From the NCBI GenBank assembly GCA_023230425.1, contig JALNXI010000006.1:1-19848 (forward strand): a DNA stretch of 19,848 nt, written 5' to 3'. Under the pieces are notes generated by a model, which saw only the letters and a program-made list of their open reading frames with translations, had not been told where the DNA came from and searched no databases. Below, piece after piece: positions 12,511 to 19,848 of this stretch; positions within the stretch are counted from its first letter, which is position 1; the number at the start of each line of letters is the position of its first letter. The translations under genes were made by a program, and so were the position numbers. This stretch comes from Methanoculleus sp. GTDB lineage: Archaea; Halobacteriota; Methanomicrobia; Methanomicrobiales; Methanoculleaceae.

Positions 12511-14153
12511 GACCGGAGCGAGAATCTCCGGCGACTCCTGAGCCCTCCTCCCCCCCCGGACAGTCCATCCTGGCCCGGCTCCTGGACCGGGCCTGCTTCT
12601 TCCGGAACGGCGGCCAGGCCGTGGGCGAGTATGACCCCGCGGTGCACGCCCCCCTTGTGGAGGCGGCAGTCTCGTTGCCCTACGAGGAGCTTGACCGCTA
12701 CTGGATCGTCGAGGGCCTCTCGCTCGCCGTGATAGCCCGGAACACGCAGACGAATCAGGCCGAATACCTCCTCTTCGAGCCGGTGCTCTCGGAGTTCGAG
12801 TACGAACTCCTGGAACGGCTCTTCGACGACCTCCGCGACGTCCTGATCCTCGACGACCACGATATCATCGCCGACCGCCGGGTGGTCCTCTCCAGGAAGG
12901 CACAGGTACTGCTCGTCGAGTACGGCCTCGCCCTCGACGACACAACGACCTTCAAACTCCGCTACTACCTCGAGCGCAACTTTCTCGGCTGGTCACGCAT
13001 CGATGCGCTGATGAAAGACCCCCGGATCGAGGATATATCCTGTGACGGCACCCGGATTCCGCTCTTCCTCTATCACCGGCAGCACCAGAACATCAAGACG
13101 AACATCCTCTTTGACGAATTGACCCTGAACTCGCTCGCGATCACCCTCGCCCAGCGCTCGGGCAAACACGTCTCCATCGGGAGCCCGCTCGTGGACGCGA
13201 CCCTCCCCGACGGCTCACGGCTGCAGCTCACCTTCGGCAGCGAGGTCACCACCCGGGGTACCTCGTTCACGATCCGGAAGTTCCGCGAAGCGCCGTTTAC
13301 GCCGGTCGAACTGATAGAGGCCAACACCTTCGACGTCAACCAGCTCGTCTACTTCTGGATGGCGATCGAGAACAACAAAAGCCTGCTCTTCGTCGGCGGC
13401 ACCGCGTCAGGAAAGACCACGTCGCTCAACGCGGTCGCCCTCTTCATCCCGCCGCTTGCAAAGGTCGTCTCCATCGAGGATACCCGGGAGATCACGCTCT
13501 ATCACGAGAACTGGGTCGCGAACGTCACGCGCGACACGGTATCCGAGGGGCTCGGCGCCACCATCGGTATGTTCGATCTCCTCAAGGCCGCGATGCGGCA
13601 GCGCCCCGAGTACATCCTGGTCGGCGAGGTCAGAGGAAGCGAAGCCCAGACCCTCTTTCAGGCGATGAGCACCGGGCATACGACGTTCTCCACCATGCAC
13701 GCCGGCGGCGTCGACGCGGCGATCCACCGCCTGGAGAACGAACCGCTCAACGTGCCGAGAAATATGCTCCAGGCGCTCGACGTCATATCCGTCCAGGCCC
13801 TCACCCACCGGGGGCGCGACCGCGTGAGAAGGTGCCGGGAGATCGTCGAGCTCGCCGGGATCGACCCCGTCACCGGCAGCCTCCAGGTGAACACGGTCTA
13901 CGAGTACAACGCCGTGCCCGACACCTTCTCTTATTCGGGGCGGTCCAGGATCCTCGGCGAGATCATGGAGTACCGCGGCTGGAGCCGGACCCGGCTCGAC
14001 GAAGAGCTGCGGATCCGGCGTTCCGTCCTCCTTGCGATGCACGAACAGGGTATCAGGGACTACAGGGCGGTTGCCCGGATCGTCCAGGCTTTCACGATCG
14101 ACCGTGACCGGGTGCTCGCCTCCCTTGACGACCTCGGCAGGTTGATCCGGTGA
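12507..14153 (+). CDS. Type II/IV secretion-family ATPase (GspE/ArlI-like)
   Basis: About 548 residues from ATG 12507. It is a hexameric motor ATPase of the archaeal GspE2/ArlI class that powers pilus, archaellum or secretion assembly. Motifs, numbered from this start: Walker A GGTASGKTT (about 297-305), the Asp box VSIEDTRE (about 321-328), and Walker B YILVGEVRGSEA (about 369-380) running into the His box STMHAGG (about 395-401). An N-terminal domain (about 20-280) comes first. An in-frame ATG at 12408 would add 33 residues, but that extension is hydrophilic, uses atypical codons and overlaps the candidate small ORF, so I prefer 12507; the start remains uncertain. The stop overlaps the T2SSF gene by TGATG. 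No pilin or prepilin peptidase lies in the window. Confidence 0.88.
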   Translation: MRPERESPATPEPSSPPGQSILARLLDRACFFRNGGQAVGEYDPAVHAPLVEAAVSLPYEELDRYWIVEGLSLAVIARNTQTNQAEYLLFEPVLSEFEYELLERLFDDLRDVLILDDHDIIADRRVVLSRKAQVLLVEYGLALDDTTTFKLRYYLERNFLGWSRIDALMKDPRIEDISCDGTRIPLFLYHRQHQNIKTNILFDELTLNSLAITLAQRSGKHVSIGSPLVDATLPDGSRLQLTFGSEVTTRGTSFTIRKFREAPFTPVELIEANTFDVNQLVYFWMAIENNKSLLFVGGTASGKTTSLNAVALFIPPLAKVVSIEDTREITLYHENWVANVTRDTVSEGLGATIGMFDLLKAAMRQRPEYILVGEVRGSEAQTLFQAMSTGHTTFSTMHAGGVDAAIHRLENEPLNVPRNMLQALDVISVQALTHRGRDRVRRCREIVELAGIDPVTGSLQVNTVYEYNAVPDTFSYSGRSRILGEIMEYRGWSRTRLDEELRIRRSVLLAMHEQGIRDYRAVARIVQAFTIDRDRVLASLDDLGRLIR

Positions 14154-16090
14154 TGATGCCCGCCTGCACATGGGGTCGCCGCCTCGTCCGCTGGTGGGTG
14201 GAGCGCGACCCCATACGCTACCGGAGCCTCCATGAAGACCTCGTTGCGGCGAACCTGGGGGTCACCCTCGACCGCTATCTCCTGCGGACATTCCTCATTT
14301 CCGGCCTCTTCGGTGCTTTCTGGGCAGTTATAGCATTCCTCGTGATGCGGTTTGCAGTTCTCCCGCAGGTGAGCATCAGGATCTACAACGTGTTTGCCAT
14401 CCGGCTGCCGGCGTTCATGCCGGCGGACCCCGTGATCGGCGTCCTGCAGGCCCTCGCGAGCGCGGTTGTCTTCGCCCTTACCGCCTATGCGGTCGCCGTC
14501 TTCTTCCTGCAGTACCCGTCCCTTGCAAAGAAGAACCGGGCGACCCGGATCAACCTGCTGCTCCACCACGCCGTCGCCTACATGTATGCCATGCGCCAGG
14601 GCGGGGCCGAGATGATGGCGATCTTCCGGGCGATCAGCGGGAGTTCGGCGGTCTACGGCGAAGCGGCCCACGAGTTCCGGCGCGTCGTCCGGGACGCCGA
14701 CTACTTCGGCTACGACGTGATCACGGCGCTCCGGCACCTGCAGGAGACGACCCCGTCGGAGAAACTGCGTGAGTTCGTCCAGGATCTCGTCTCCGTGGTC
14801 GAGAGCGGGGGAGACGTGCTCGCCTTCCTCGAGACCCGGGTGCGCACCTACCAGGAGGAGGCCCGGTTCGAGCAGAAGATATTCCTCTCCACGCTCCAGC
14901 TCGTGGCCGAAGCCTACGTGACGCTTTTTGTCGCCGGCCCGCTCTTCATCATCATCGTCATGGTCGTCATGGGTTTTATGAGCAGCACGCCGGTTGCACA
15001 ACTCGCGGTCGTCATCTACCTCCTGATCCCGGTCGGGTCGCTCTTCTTCATCCTCTTTCTTGACGCGGTCTCGCTCAAGACCGAGGGGATCGAGCGGCAT
15101 ACCGAGCTGCGATGGCTTAACGAGTTCGGCGACGTCCGGGTCGAAGAGCGGACCGGCGACGAACCGCTTGTCGAGCAGTTGCAGCACTACGACCGGGTCC
15201 GGAATATCCGGGCCTTCCTGCGCCATCCCCTCCAGGCGTTCCTCGTCGAGCCGAACCGGACATTCTACGTGACGGTACCGGTCGCGCTTGCCTACGTCCT
15301 CCTCGCCTTCCTCGCGACCCCGGCCTACACCGACGTCGAGGTGCTTATCGACGTTCTCGACGACCACCTGATCGTTGCGCTGCTGATCCTCCTCCTTCCC
15401 TTCGGTATCTTCCACTGGTCCTGGCAGAAGACGGTGATGGGACTCGAGGCGGCAATCCCCGAGTTCCTCAACCGCCTCTCCGGGATAAACCAGGTGGGCC
15501 TCACACTCGCGCAGGCGATCACGATCGTGGTGAAGGCGGACCTCGGGGTGCTCTCCTACGAGATCAAAAAGGTCAAGCGCGACATCGAGTGGGGTGCGAG
15601 CGTCCAGGACGCGCTTGTACGGTTCGAGGAGCGGATACGCACCCCCACCATCGCGCGGGCGGTCACCCTGATCACGACAGCGAGCCGGATGACCGGGGAT
15701 ATCGGCGAAGTCCTGGATATAGCAGCCCGCGACGCCGCGATCGCGGAGACTCTCAAGCGCGAGAGGCGGGCCGAGATGTTCATCTACACTACCATCGTCT
15801 ACCTGGTCTTCATCGTCTTCATCTTCGTCGTGGCTGTCATCGATACCCAGTTCCTCTCCGTGCTGGCCGGGGTCGATACGCTCACGCCCGGCAGCATGCC
15901 CGGCGGGATGTCGTTCGGGAGCACCTCCATCGCCACGTTCGAGCGTCTCCTCTTCCATGCGTGTCTCATCCAGGCATTCTTCTCGGGCCTGATTGCCGGG
16001 GAGATGGGGGAAGGGTCGCTCCGGGCGGGAGTCAAACACGCAGCCGTGATGGTCATCATCGCGTTCGTGGTCTTCACCGTCGTTCTGTAG
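14153..16090 (+). CDS. Type II secretion system F-type membrane platform protein (GspF/ArlJ-like, two T2SSF domains)
   Basis: About 645 residues with roughly nine transmembrane helices; the inner-membrane platform that converts the motor ATPase's work into filament assembly. Two T2SSF modules are visible: the first around residues 150-300 (RQGGAEMMAIFRAISGSS through the helix pair near LVAEAYVTLFVAGPLF), the second around 440-570 (INQVGLTLAQAI through MTGDIGEVLDIAARDA). Hydrophobic pairs lie near the N-terminus, in the middle and at the C-terminus. The duplicated form matches archaeal GspF2 proteins. Start choice is among GTG 14150, ATG 14153 and ATG 14156; I took the ATG overlapping the stop of the ATPase gene. 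Tight overlap shows the two are one unit. The antisense frame is open for a similar length but is highly charged and not real. Confidence 0.88.
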   Translation: MMPACTWGRRLVRWWVERDPIRYRSLHEDLVAANLGVTLDRYLLRTFLISGLFGAFWAVIAFLVMRFAVLPQVSIRIYNVFAIRLPAFMPADPVIGVLQALASAVVFALTAYAVAVFFLQYPSLAKKNRATRINLLLHHAVAYMYAMRQGGAEMMAIFRAISGSSAVYGEAAHEFRRVVRDADYFGYDVITALRHLQETTPSEKLREFVQDLVSVVESGGDVLAFLETRVRTYQEEARFEQKIFLSTLQLVAEAYVTLFVAGPLFIIIVMVVMGFMSSTPVAQLAVVIYLLIPVGSLFFILFLDAVSLKTEGIERHTELRWLNEFGDVRVEERTGDEPLVEQLQHYDRVRNIRAFLRHPLQAFLVEPNRTFYVTVPVALAYVLLAFLATPAYTDVEVLIDVLDDHLIVALLILLLPFGIFHWSWQKTVMGLEAAIPEFLNRLSGINQVGLTLAQAITIVVKADLGVLSYEIKKVKRDIEWGASVQDALVRFEERIRTPTIARAVTLITTASRMTGDIGEVLDIAARDAAIAETLKRERRAEMFIYTTIVYLVFIVFIFVVAVIDTQFLSVLAGVDTLTPGSMPGGMSFGSTSIATFERLLFHACLIQAFFSGLIAGEMGEGSLRAGVKHAAVMVIIAFVVFTVVL

Positions 16091-16116
16091 GCCCCGCCCC
16101 GGGGTCGCCACGATAG

Positions 16117-16155
16117 AATTTTATATCCTCCGCCCCCCACCTCTCTCCTGGTGAT
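16117..16155 (+). promoter_or_regulatory. Promoter and ribosome binding site of the zinc-ribbon gene
   Basis: AATTTTATATCC (16117-16128) is a good TATA box, predicting a start near 16149. GGTGAT (16150-16155) is a strong ribosome binding site 5 nt before ATG 16161. The two elements fit a leader of about 12 nt and separate this gene from the gspF-like gene ending at 16090. Confidence 0.6.
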
Positions 16156-16160
16156 GCCAT

Positions 16161-16313
16161 ATGTGTACAGTCGGTGGACCTGTCGATATAGAGTTCAATG
16201 AGCGGGTGAAGGGCAAGAGTTACCGCTGCAAAGAGTGCGGCGAGCGATTCAAGGGTATCGGGAAGCGACCCATGTGCCCGAGCTGCCAGTCGGAAGATGT
16301 CGAAGAAGTCTGA
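16161..16313 (+). CDS. Small zinc-ribbon protein
   Basis: A 50-residue protein with two CxxC knuckles, CKEC (23-26) and CPSC (39-42), separated by a basic loop (GERFKGIGKRPM) and ending in an acidic tail. This is a rubredoxin-like or zinc-ribbon fold that may bind nucleic acid or a protein partner; a redox role is possible but less likely. The start is well supported by GGTGAT and a TATA box at the right distances. Its last 17 nt overlap the next gene, which suggests coupled expression. Exact function is unknown. Confidence 0.75.
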   Translation: MCTVGGPVDIEFNERVKGKSYRCKECGERFKGIGKRPMCPSCQSEDVEEV

Positions 16314-16833
16314 AGGCGGCGCGTCCGGGAGACCCTCCGCCGGGTCGGATGAGACGACCGTTTCTCTCGGCGGGGAACTCCTGCTCATCCAGGGAGAACG
16401 CTCTTTTCTGCTCGTGGGGAAAGCCGGTTCGCGGTTTACGCTCTGCATCGAGACCCCGGACGACGAGTACTGTCAGGCCATCGACCCCGACGACCTGGTC
16501 GCTGTCTCCATGCCGGAAGGCGGCCCGGTCGGGCAGGCACGCATGATGCTCGAGCTGGTCCGGCAATACCATATTCCGCTCGTCGTCCTTCCAAAAGACC
16601 ATCCCGGGTCGAGACGGTTATCGATGGTCGTCTCGGTCGCTCCGGAGATCCTCCTCGCCTGCGATATCCGGCGTGGGACCCACCCCGAGCAGCACCTGCT
16701 CTGCTCATCGGCGGAACTCTCCGGGCTCTCGCTTGCCGGGATTCCCGGAGGTGTTACGATGAAACAACTGCCCTCCGGGGTGGTGGTGAGGCATCTGAAT
16801 CCGGAGAATTACTCAGCGGACAAACAACAATAA
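16297..16833 (+). CDS. Conserved-looking protein of unknown function
   Basis: A 178-residue soluble protein I do not recognise. A Ser/Gly-rich N-terminus (1-22) is followed by a compact alpha/beta-looking body: short strands (GGELLLIQ, FLLVGKAG, RFTLCIET), an acidic segment DPDDLVAVSMPEGG (about 63-76), a helix QARMMLELVRQY, then HIPLVVLPKDHPGS and LSMVVSVAPEILLACDI. It has two Cys in the body and no evident Walker, HTH or zinc motif. It overlaps the zinc-ribbon gene by 17 nt and lacks a strong site of its own (GGAAG touches the ATG), so translation is probably coupled. Codon use is native. Its stop codon lies inside the TATA box of the ATP synthase operon. Confidence 0.75.
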   Translation: MSKKSEGGASGRPSAGSDETTVSLGGELLLIQGERSFLLVGKAGSRFTLCIETPDDEYCQAIDPDDLVAVSMPEGGPVGQARMMLELVRQYHIPLVVLPKDHPGSRRLSMVVSVAPEILLACDIRRGTHPEQHLLCSSAELSGLSLAGIPGGVTMKQLPSGVVVRHLNPENYSADKQQ

Positions 16834-16840
16834 ATATATG
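16831..16840 (+). promoter_or_regulatory. TATA box of the A-type ATP synthase operon
   Basis: TAAATATATG overlaps the TAA of the preceding gene. A start 26 nt downstream is near 16862, which excludes the in-frame ATG at 16861 as the start of the first subunit. It leaves a leader of about 23 nt holding GGAGGG (16875-16880) before ATG 16885. Confidence 0.6.
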
Positions 16841-16884
16841 CTTATTTTCATCAAATATTCATGAGCCGTGAGAAGGAGGGTTTG

Positions 16885-17214
16885 ATGAAGACCGATGTCC
16901 TGAAAAGCATCAGGGAAACTGAAGAAGAGTATCAGGCAATGATCCGTGATGCGCAGGCTGAGAGGAAGAAGAGCCTCTCGGATGCCGAGATGGAGGCTGA
17001 CAACCTGGTCCTGAAGGCACAGAACGATGCCGCGGAGTACAGGAATCAACGCCTTGCCGAGGCACGGGCCCAGGCGCAGAGCAGATATGCAGAGATTGTT
17101 AAGGAGGGTGAAGCGCGCGCAGAACAGCTGAAGGCAGCGGGGAACAAGAACCTTGCAAGAGCTGTAGACTTGATTGTTGCACGGTTTAAGGAGCAACTGC
17201 ATGTTACGGCCTGA
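16885..17214 (+). CDS. atpH: A-type ATP synthase subunit H (peripheral stalk)
   Basis: A 109-residue, highly charged, mostly coiled-coil protein rich in Glu, Lys, Ala and Gln. This is the usual appearance of AhaH/AtpH, which pairs with subunit E to form the peripheral stalk of the A1A0 ATP synthase. It is the first gene of the operon, as in other methanogens. I chose ATG 16885 because GGAGGG sits 4 nt upstream and the TATA box predicts a start just before it; the in-frame ATG at 16861 adds MSREKEGL and would be at or before the transcript start. The stop overlaps the atpI start by 14 nt. Confidence 0.88.
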   Translation: MKTDVLKSIRETEEEYQAMIRDAQAERKKSLSDAEMEADNLVLKAQNDAAEYRNQRLAEARAQAQSRYAEIVKEGEARAEQLKAAGNKNLARAVDLIVARFKEQLHVTA

Positions 17215-19165
17215 ACAGATGCGCCGGCTGCTCATCGCGACCCCGAAGGGTGAGATCGAGACCATCATCAGCGAGCTCTACCGTCACAACGTCTATCACA
17301 TCGAAGACTTCGTGCCGGAGAGCGAGTCCGCTGAAGCGCTCTCGATCGGCCACCCGCTTCCCGGGGCGAGCGATGCGGCTTCGGCGCTCATCAAGGTCAG
17401 AGCGATCGAGAATGCGTGCGGGATAGACCCGGATAACGTAGAAATCAGAACAAAGCTCCCCGCATCGAAGGTCAGGGCGATGATAGAGACGGATCTTCCC
17501 TCCATCCAGAAGGAGGTAGAAGACCTCGTCGCAACACGCTCGAAGCTGGAGGCGCGGCAGAAGGAGCACGAGCAACGCGCAAGAGAACTGGAACCGTTTG
17601 CTGCGGTCCCCCTGGATCTGGAACTCTACCGCGGGTATACGCGGTTTACCGTCTTTACCGGGCATATCATGCACGATGTGTCCATCGACGTCCCCCACGA
17701 GAAATATTTTTCCGATAAGGTGGACGGCAACATGATCGTCGTCGTGGTGGCAAACGAGCACCGTGAAGAGGTCGAGCGAACCCTTCTCGATGCCGGGTTC
17801 CAGGTGATCCCCATCCCGGAGGAGACCGGGGCGCCGGCTGATCGCCTGGCGGCTCATATCGACGAGACCCGGCAGGCAAATACCGAGATTGCCGCGGTCA
17901 ATGAGAAGATAGCGGGGGTCCGGGAGAGGCACACCGATCTCCTGGTAGCATGCGATGAACTACTCACGGCTGATGTAGAGCGGGCGGAAGCCCCGTTGCG
18001 GTTTGCTACCACAGAGGAGACCTTTATCACTGAAGGGTGGGTGCCTGGCGATCAGGCGGAGAGGATCCGGGATGCACTCGAGCGGGTGACCGGTGGGCGG
18101 GTATACATCGAAGAACTGGAGATCGAGGACGATTCCCGTGTCCCGGTGGAGTATGAGAACCCGTCGTTCGCCTCACCGACCCAGGTGCTCATGGATATCT
18201 ACGCGCGGCCCAGGTACTCCGAGCTCGACCCGACGCTGATGGTAGCCGTTGTGTTTCCCATCTTCTTTGGGTTGATCCTCGGCGACGTGGGCTACGGAGC
18301 AATCCTGCTTGCCCTGAGCCTCGGGCTGCGGAAGTTCCTGAAAGGCGACGAAGGAAGGATGCTCCTCAAGGTGCTCAGTTACGCAAGCATCTCAAGCATC
18401 ATATTCGGCATACTCTACAGCGAATTCTTCGGGGCTGCGCTCCCATGGCCGGCGCTGTTCTTCTCCCGGCACCTCAACATAGGGGTTGCCGCGGGCGGTC
18501 ACGGCCCCCAGGTAGCCGAGCTCATGGTCCTTGCGATCTGGATCGGTATCCTGCACATCACGCTCGGGCGCATCCTCGGCATGGTCAATGCCCGGAAGTT
18601 CCACCATGGGAAGCATGCGGCCAAGGCGGCAATCGCCAACGCCGGATGGCTCGGGACGATGTGGGGGATCATCATCATGATCTGGGCCTTCTACGCCATT
18701 CCGTTGATGCCCGACCTGACGGGTCTTCCTGTTGTCGTCATGGGGTTCAACGTTGCCGCCGTAGCAGGAGCAGTCCTTCTGGTGGCAGGCATCATAGGCA
18801 TCGCCCAGGAGAATCCGCTCGAGCTCGTCGAACTCCCGTCGATCATCAGTCACGTGTTATCTTACGCCCGTCTTGTGGCGGTGGGCTTATCCTCGGTCGC
18901 TATTGCGATGGTGGTCAACTTCATCGCGATTGGCATGATGATACAGCCCCAGCTTGAAGCGATCACACCGGTCGGCGTGATCATCATCATCTTCGGCATT
19001 CTCGTCCTCCTGTTGGGCCACCTGCTAAACACAGCACTTGGTCTCCTCGGCGGCGGTCTGCACTCGATTCGTCTTCACTATGTTGAGTTCTTCACCAAGT
19101 TCTACAAAGGTGGAGGCAAGAAGTACAATCCATTTGGCATGAAATCTAAGTTTATGGAGGAGTAA
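17201..19165 (+). CDS. atpI: A-type ATP synthase subunit I (a subunit, membrane stator)
   Basis: A 654-residue protein; the soluble N-terminal half (about 1-340, with coiled-coil segments near 95-130 and 220-255) contacts the peripheral stalks. The C-terminal half has seven or eight transmembrane helices forming the ion half-channels against the c ring. Arg557 in LSYARLVAVGL is the likely essential arginine of the a/I subunit. The family C-terminus GLHSIRLHYVEFFTKFYKGGG is present. ATG 17201 follows GGAG with 7 nt spacing inside the end of atpH; an upstream in-frame ATG at 17174 and a downstream one at 17219 are less likely. Length is normal. It ends just before the c-subunit gene. Confidence 0.95.
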   Translation: MLRPEQMRRLLIATPKGEIETIISELYRHNVYHIEDFVPESESAEALSIGHPLPGASDAASALIKVRAIENACGIDPDNVEIRTKLPASKVRAMIETDLPSIQKEVEDLVATRSKLEARQKEHEQRARELEPFAAVPLDLELYRGYTRFTVFTGHIMHDVSIDVPHEKYFSDKVDGNMIVVVVANEHREEVERTLLDAGFQVIPIPEETGAPADRLAAHIDETRQANTEIAAVNEKIAGVRERHTDLLVACDELLTADVERAEAPLRFATTEETFITEGWVPGDQAERIRDALERVTGGRVYIEELEIEDDSRVPVEYENPSFASPTQVLMDIYARPRYSELDPTLMVAVVFPIFFGLILGDVGYGAILLALSLGLRKFLKGDEGRMLLKVLSYASISSIIFGILYSEFFGAALPWPALFFSRHLNIGVAAGGHGPQVAELMVLAIWIGILHITLGRILGMVNARKFHHGKHAAKAAIANAGWLGTMWGIIIMIWAFYAIPLMPDLTGLPVVVMGFNVAAVAGAVLLVAGIIGIAQENPLELVELPSIISHVLSYARLVAVGLSSVAIAMVVNFIAIGMMIQPQLEAITPVGVIIIIFGILVLLLGHLLNTALGLLGGGLHSIRLHYVEFFTKFYKGGGKKYNPFGMKSKFMEE

Positions 19166-19167
19166 AA

Positions 19168-19416
19168 ATGGTAGATGTTGGCATGACTCTTGAAATGGTA
19201 CAGGCATCGCAGTTGGGAATGAAAGCACTCGGTGCAGGCCTCGCTGTCGGCCTCACCGGCATCGGCGCCGGTGTCGCCGAGATGGCGATCGGTTCTGCTG
19301 CGGTCGGGGCGACGGCAGAGAACCGCGACGTATTCGGTCTGGTGCTGCTCCTGACAGTTATTCCCGAAACCATCGTCATCTTCGGTCTTGTGGTTGCACT
19401 GCTGCTTCTGTTCTGA
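19168..19416 (+). CDS. atpK: A-type ATP synthase subunit K (c ring, two-helix form)
   Basis: An 82-residue rotor subunit with one hairpin of two transmembrane helices. The ion-binding carboxylate Glu67 lies in VIPETIVIFG, and a second acidic residue, Glu38, is in helix 1 (GAGVAEMAIG). Size shows a two-helix monomer, not the duplicated or multi-hairpin forms known in some methanogens. GGAGGAG spanning the end of atpI gives a very strong ribosome binding site, as expected for a subunit needed in many copies. Whether it carries H+ or Na+ cannot be settled by eye. Confidence 0.95.
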   Translation: MVDVGMTLEMVQASQLGMKALGAGLAVGLTGIGAGVAEMAIGSAAVGATAENRDVFGLVLLLTVIPETIVIFGLVVALLLLF

Positions 19417-19427
19417 TGGAGTGAACC

Positions 19428-19848
19428 ATGGGACTCGAAGCAGTCGTCAACGAGATCCGGGAGAAAGGGCGAAGAGAGGTTGAGGCGGCCCGGGCAGAGA
19501 CCCGGGCCGATGTCGAGGAGATCCTGAAGGATGCACAGGCCCGGGCTGCCGCGATCAAGGTCTCGGCTGAAGAGGAAGCAGACCGGGCGACCACCCACAC
19601 CATCAACCAGGAAGCCTCGGCGGCGAACCTCGTCGTCAAACGACAGGTCTTAAACGCCCAGAAGGTGCTCCTGGATCAGGTCTACTCGGCCTCGCTCGCT
19701 GCTGTCGGTGACCTGCCTCCTGAGTTCCACGAGAAGGCGCTCACAGACCTGTTGAAGAGAGCGGCGAAGGAGATTAAGAAAGGTACCGTGCATACAAACG
19801 AGCGGGACATCCCGGTTGCCGAAGGAATCATCTCCCGGTTAAAGACTC
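19428..19848 (+). CDS. atpE: A-type ATP synthase subunit E (peripheral stalk), partial
   Basis: Only the first 140 codons are in the window; the gene runs off the right edge. Starting at ATG 19428 with GGAGTGA 3 nt before it, the protein begins MGLEAVVNEIREKGRRE and continues as a long Ala/Glu/Arg-rich helix (about 1-80). A more compact portion follows (EFHEKALTDLLKRAAKEI). This is the typical AhaE/AtpE plan: N-terminal coiled coil pairing with subunit H and a C-terminal head binding the A1 domain. Gene order H-I-K-E is the standard start of the methanogen operon; C, F, A, B and D are expected downstream. Confidence 0.93.
   Translation, partial: MGLEAVVNEIREKGRREVEAARAETRADVEEILKDAQARAAAIKVSAEEEADRATTHTINQEASAANLVVKRQVLNAQKVLLDQVYSASLAAVGDLPPEFHEKALTDLLKRAAKEIKKGTVHTNERDIPVAEGIISRLKT

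Noticed and set aside
12270..12860. Minus-strand frame with a hydrophobic stretch (YAFLITGSLTVACMVAV)
   Set aside because: It could look like a small membrane protein, but most of it is antisense to the gspE-like gene, the hydrophobic part mirrors hydrophilic plus-strand codons, and no promoter or ribosome binding site fits.
14060..16111. A 683-codon open frame on the minus strand across the gspF-like gene
   Set aside because: Its translation is dominated by Asp, Glu, His, Arg and Gly, the mirror of a hydrophobic gene in GC-rich DNA. The plus strand shows clear T2SSF domains and transmembrane helices.

Overview
The window looks like a stretch of the core chromosome of a GC-rich methanogenic euryarchaeon, most likely Methanomicrobiales and close to Methanoculleus. 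This rests on gene content and style and was not confirmed by any search. The archaeal markers are a group II chaperonin (thermosome), a membrane LonB protease, a class III PRPP synthase, Nob1 and RtcA, an A-type ATP synthase operon, TATA-like boxes about 26 nt before inferred transcript starts, and GGAGG/GGTGA ribosome binding sites. Genes are dense, and many are joined by ATGA-type overlaps.

Layout: 1-250 holds no gene I can support. A minus-strand tRNA-Ser(CGA) (251-335) diverges from a small ubiquitin-like (MoaD/ThiS-type) protein (387-590). That gene runs tail to tail, with a 4-bp gap, into the thermosome gene (595-2181, minus). Next is a minus-strand cluster, read right to left: prs (PRPP synthase), rtcA, nob1 and gfcR. 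It joins PRPP synthesis, RNA end processing, 16S rRNA 3' maturation and a PRPP-binding-fold regulator. A shared AT-rich promoter separates prs from the divergent plus-strand run lonB, tldD, tldE and a BofA-like membrane protein, which looks like a proteolysis / membrane quality-control block.

From 10223 to 10675 there is a gene-free, GC-rich interval carrying two copies of a ~110-bp hairpin element. Beyond it are two minus-strand KaiC/RAD55-type proteins. The first in transcription order has lost the Walker A lysine and the acidic pair; the second keeps them. They diverge from a plus-strand GspE/ArlI-like secretion ATPase and a tandem T2SSF membrane protein, which together look like a type IV filament or secretion motor. 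A possible 24-residue ORF overlaps the proposed start of the ATPase gene by ATGA.

A 50-residue zinc-ribbon protein and an unrecognised ~178-residue protein follow. The window ends in the head of the A1A0 ATP synthase operon: atpH, atpI (subunit a/I), atpK (c ring) and atpE, which is cut by the window edge.

The most unusual points are the paired hairpin element at 10245-10649, the active/degenerate KaiC-like pair beside the GspE/GspF motor, the candidate leader ORF before that motor, and the linkage of PRPP synthase to a PRPP-binding regulator. I did not find a clearly new defence or mobile system.
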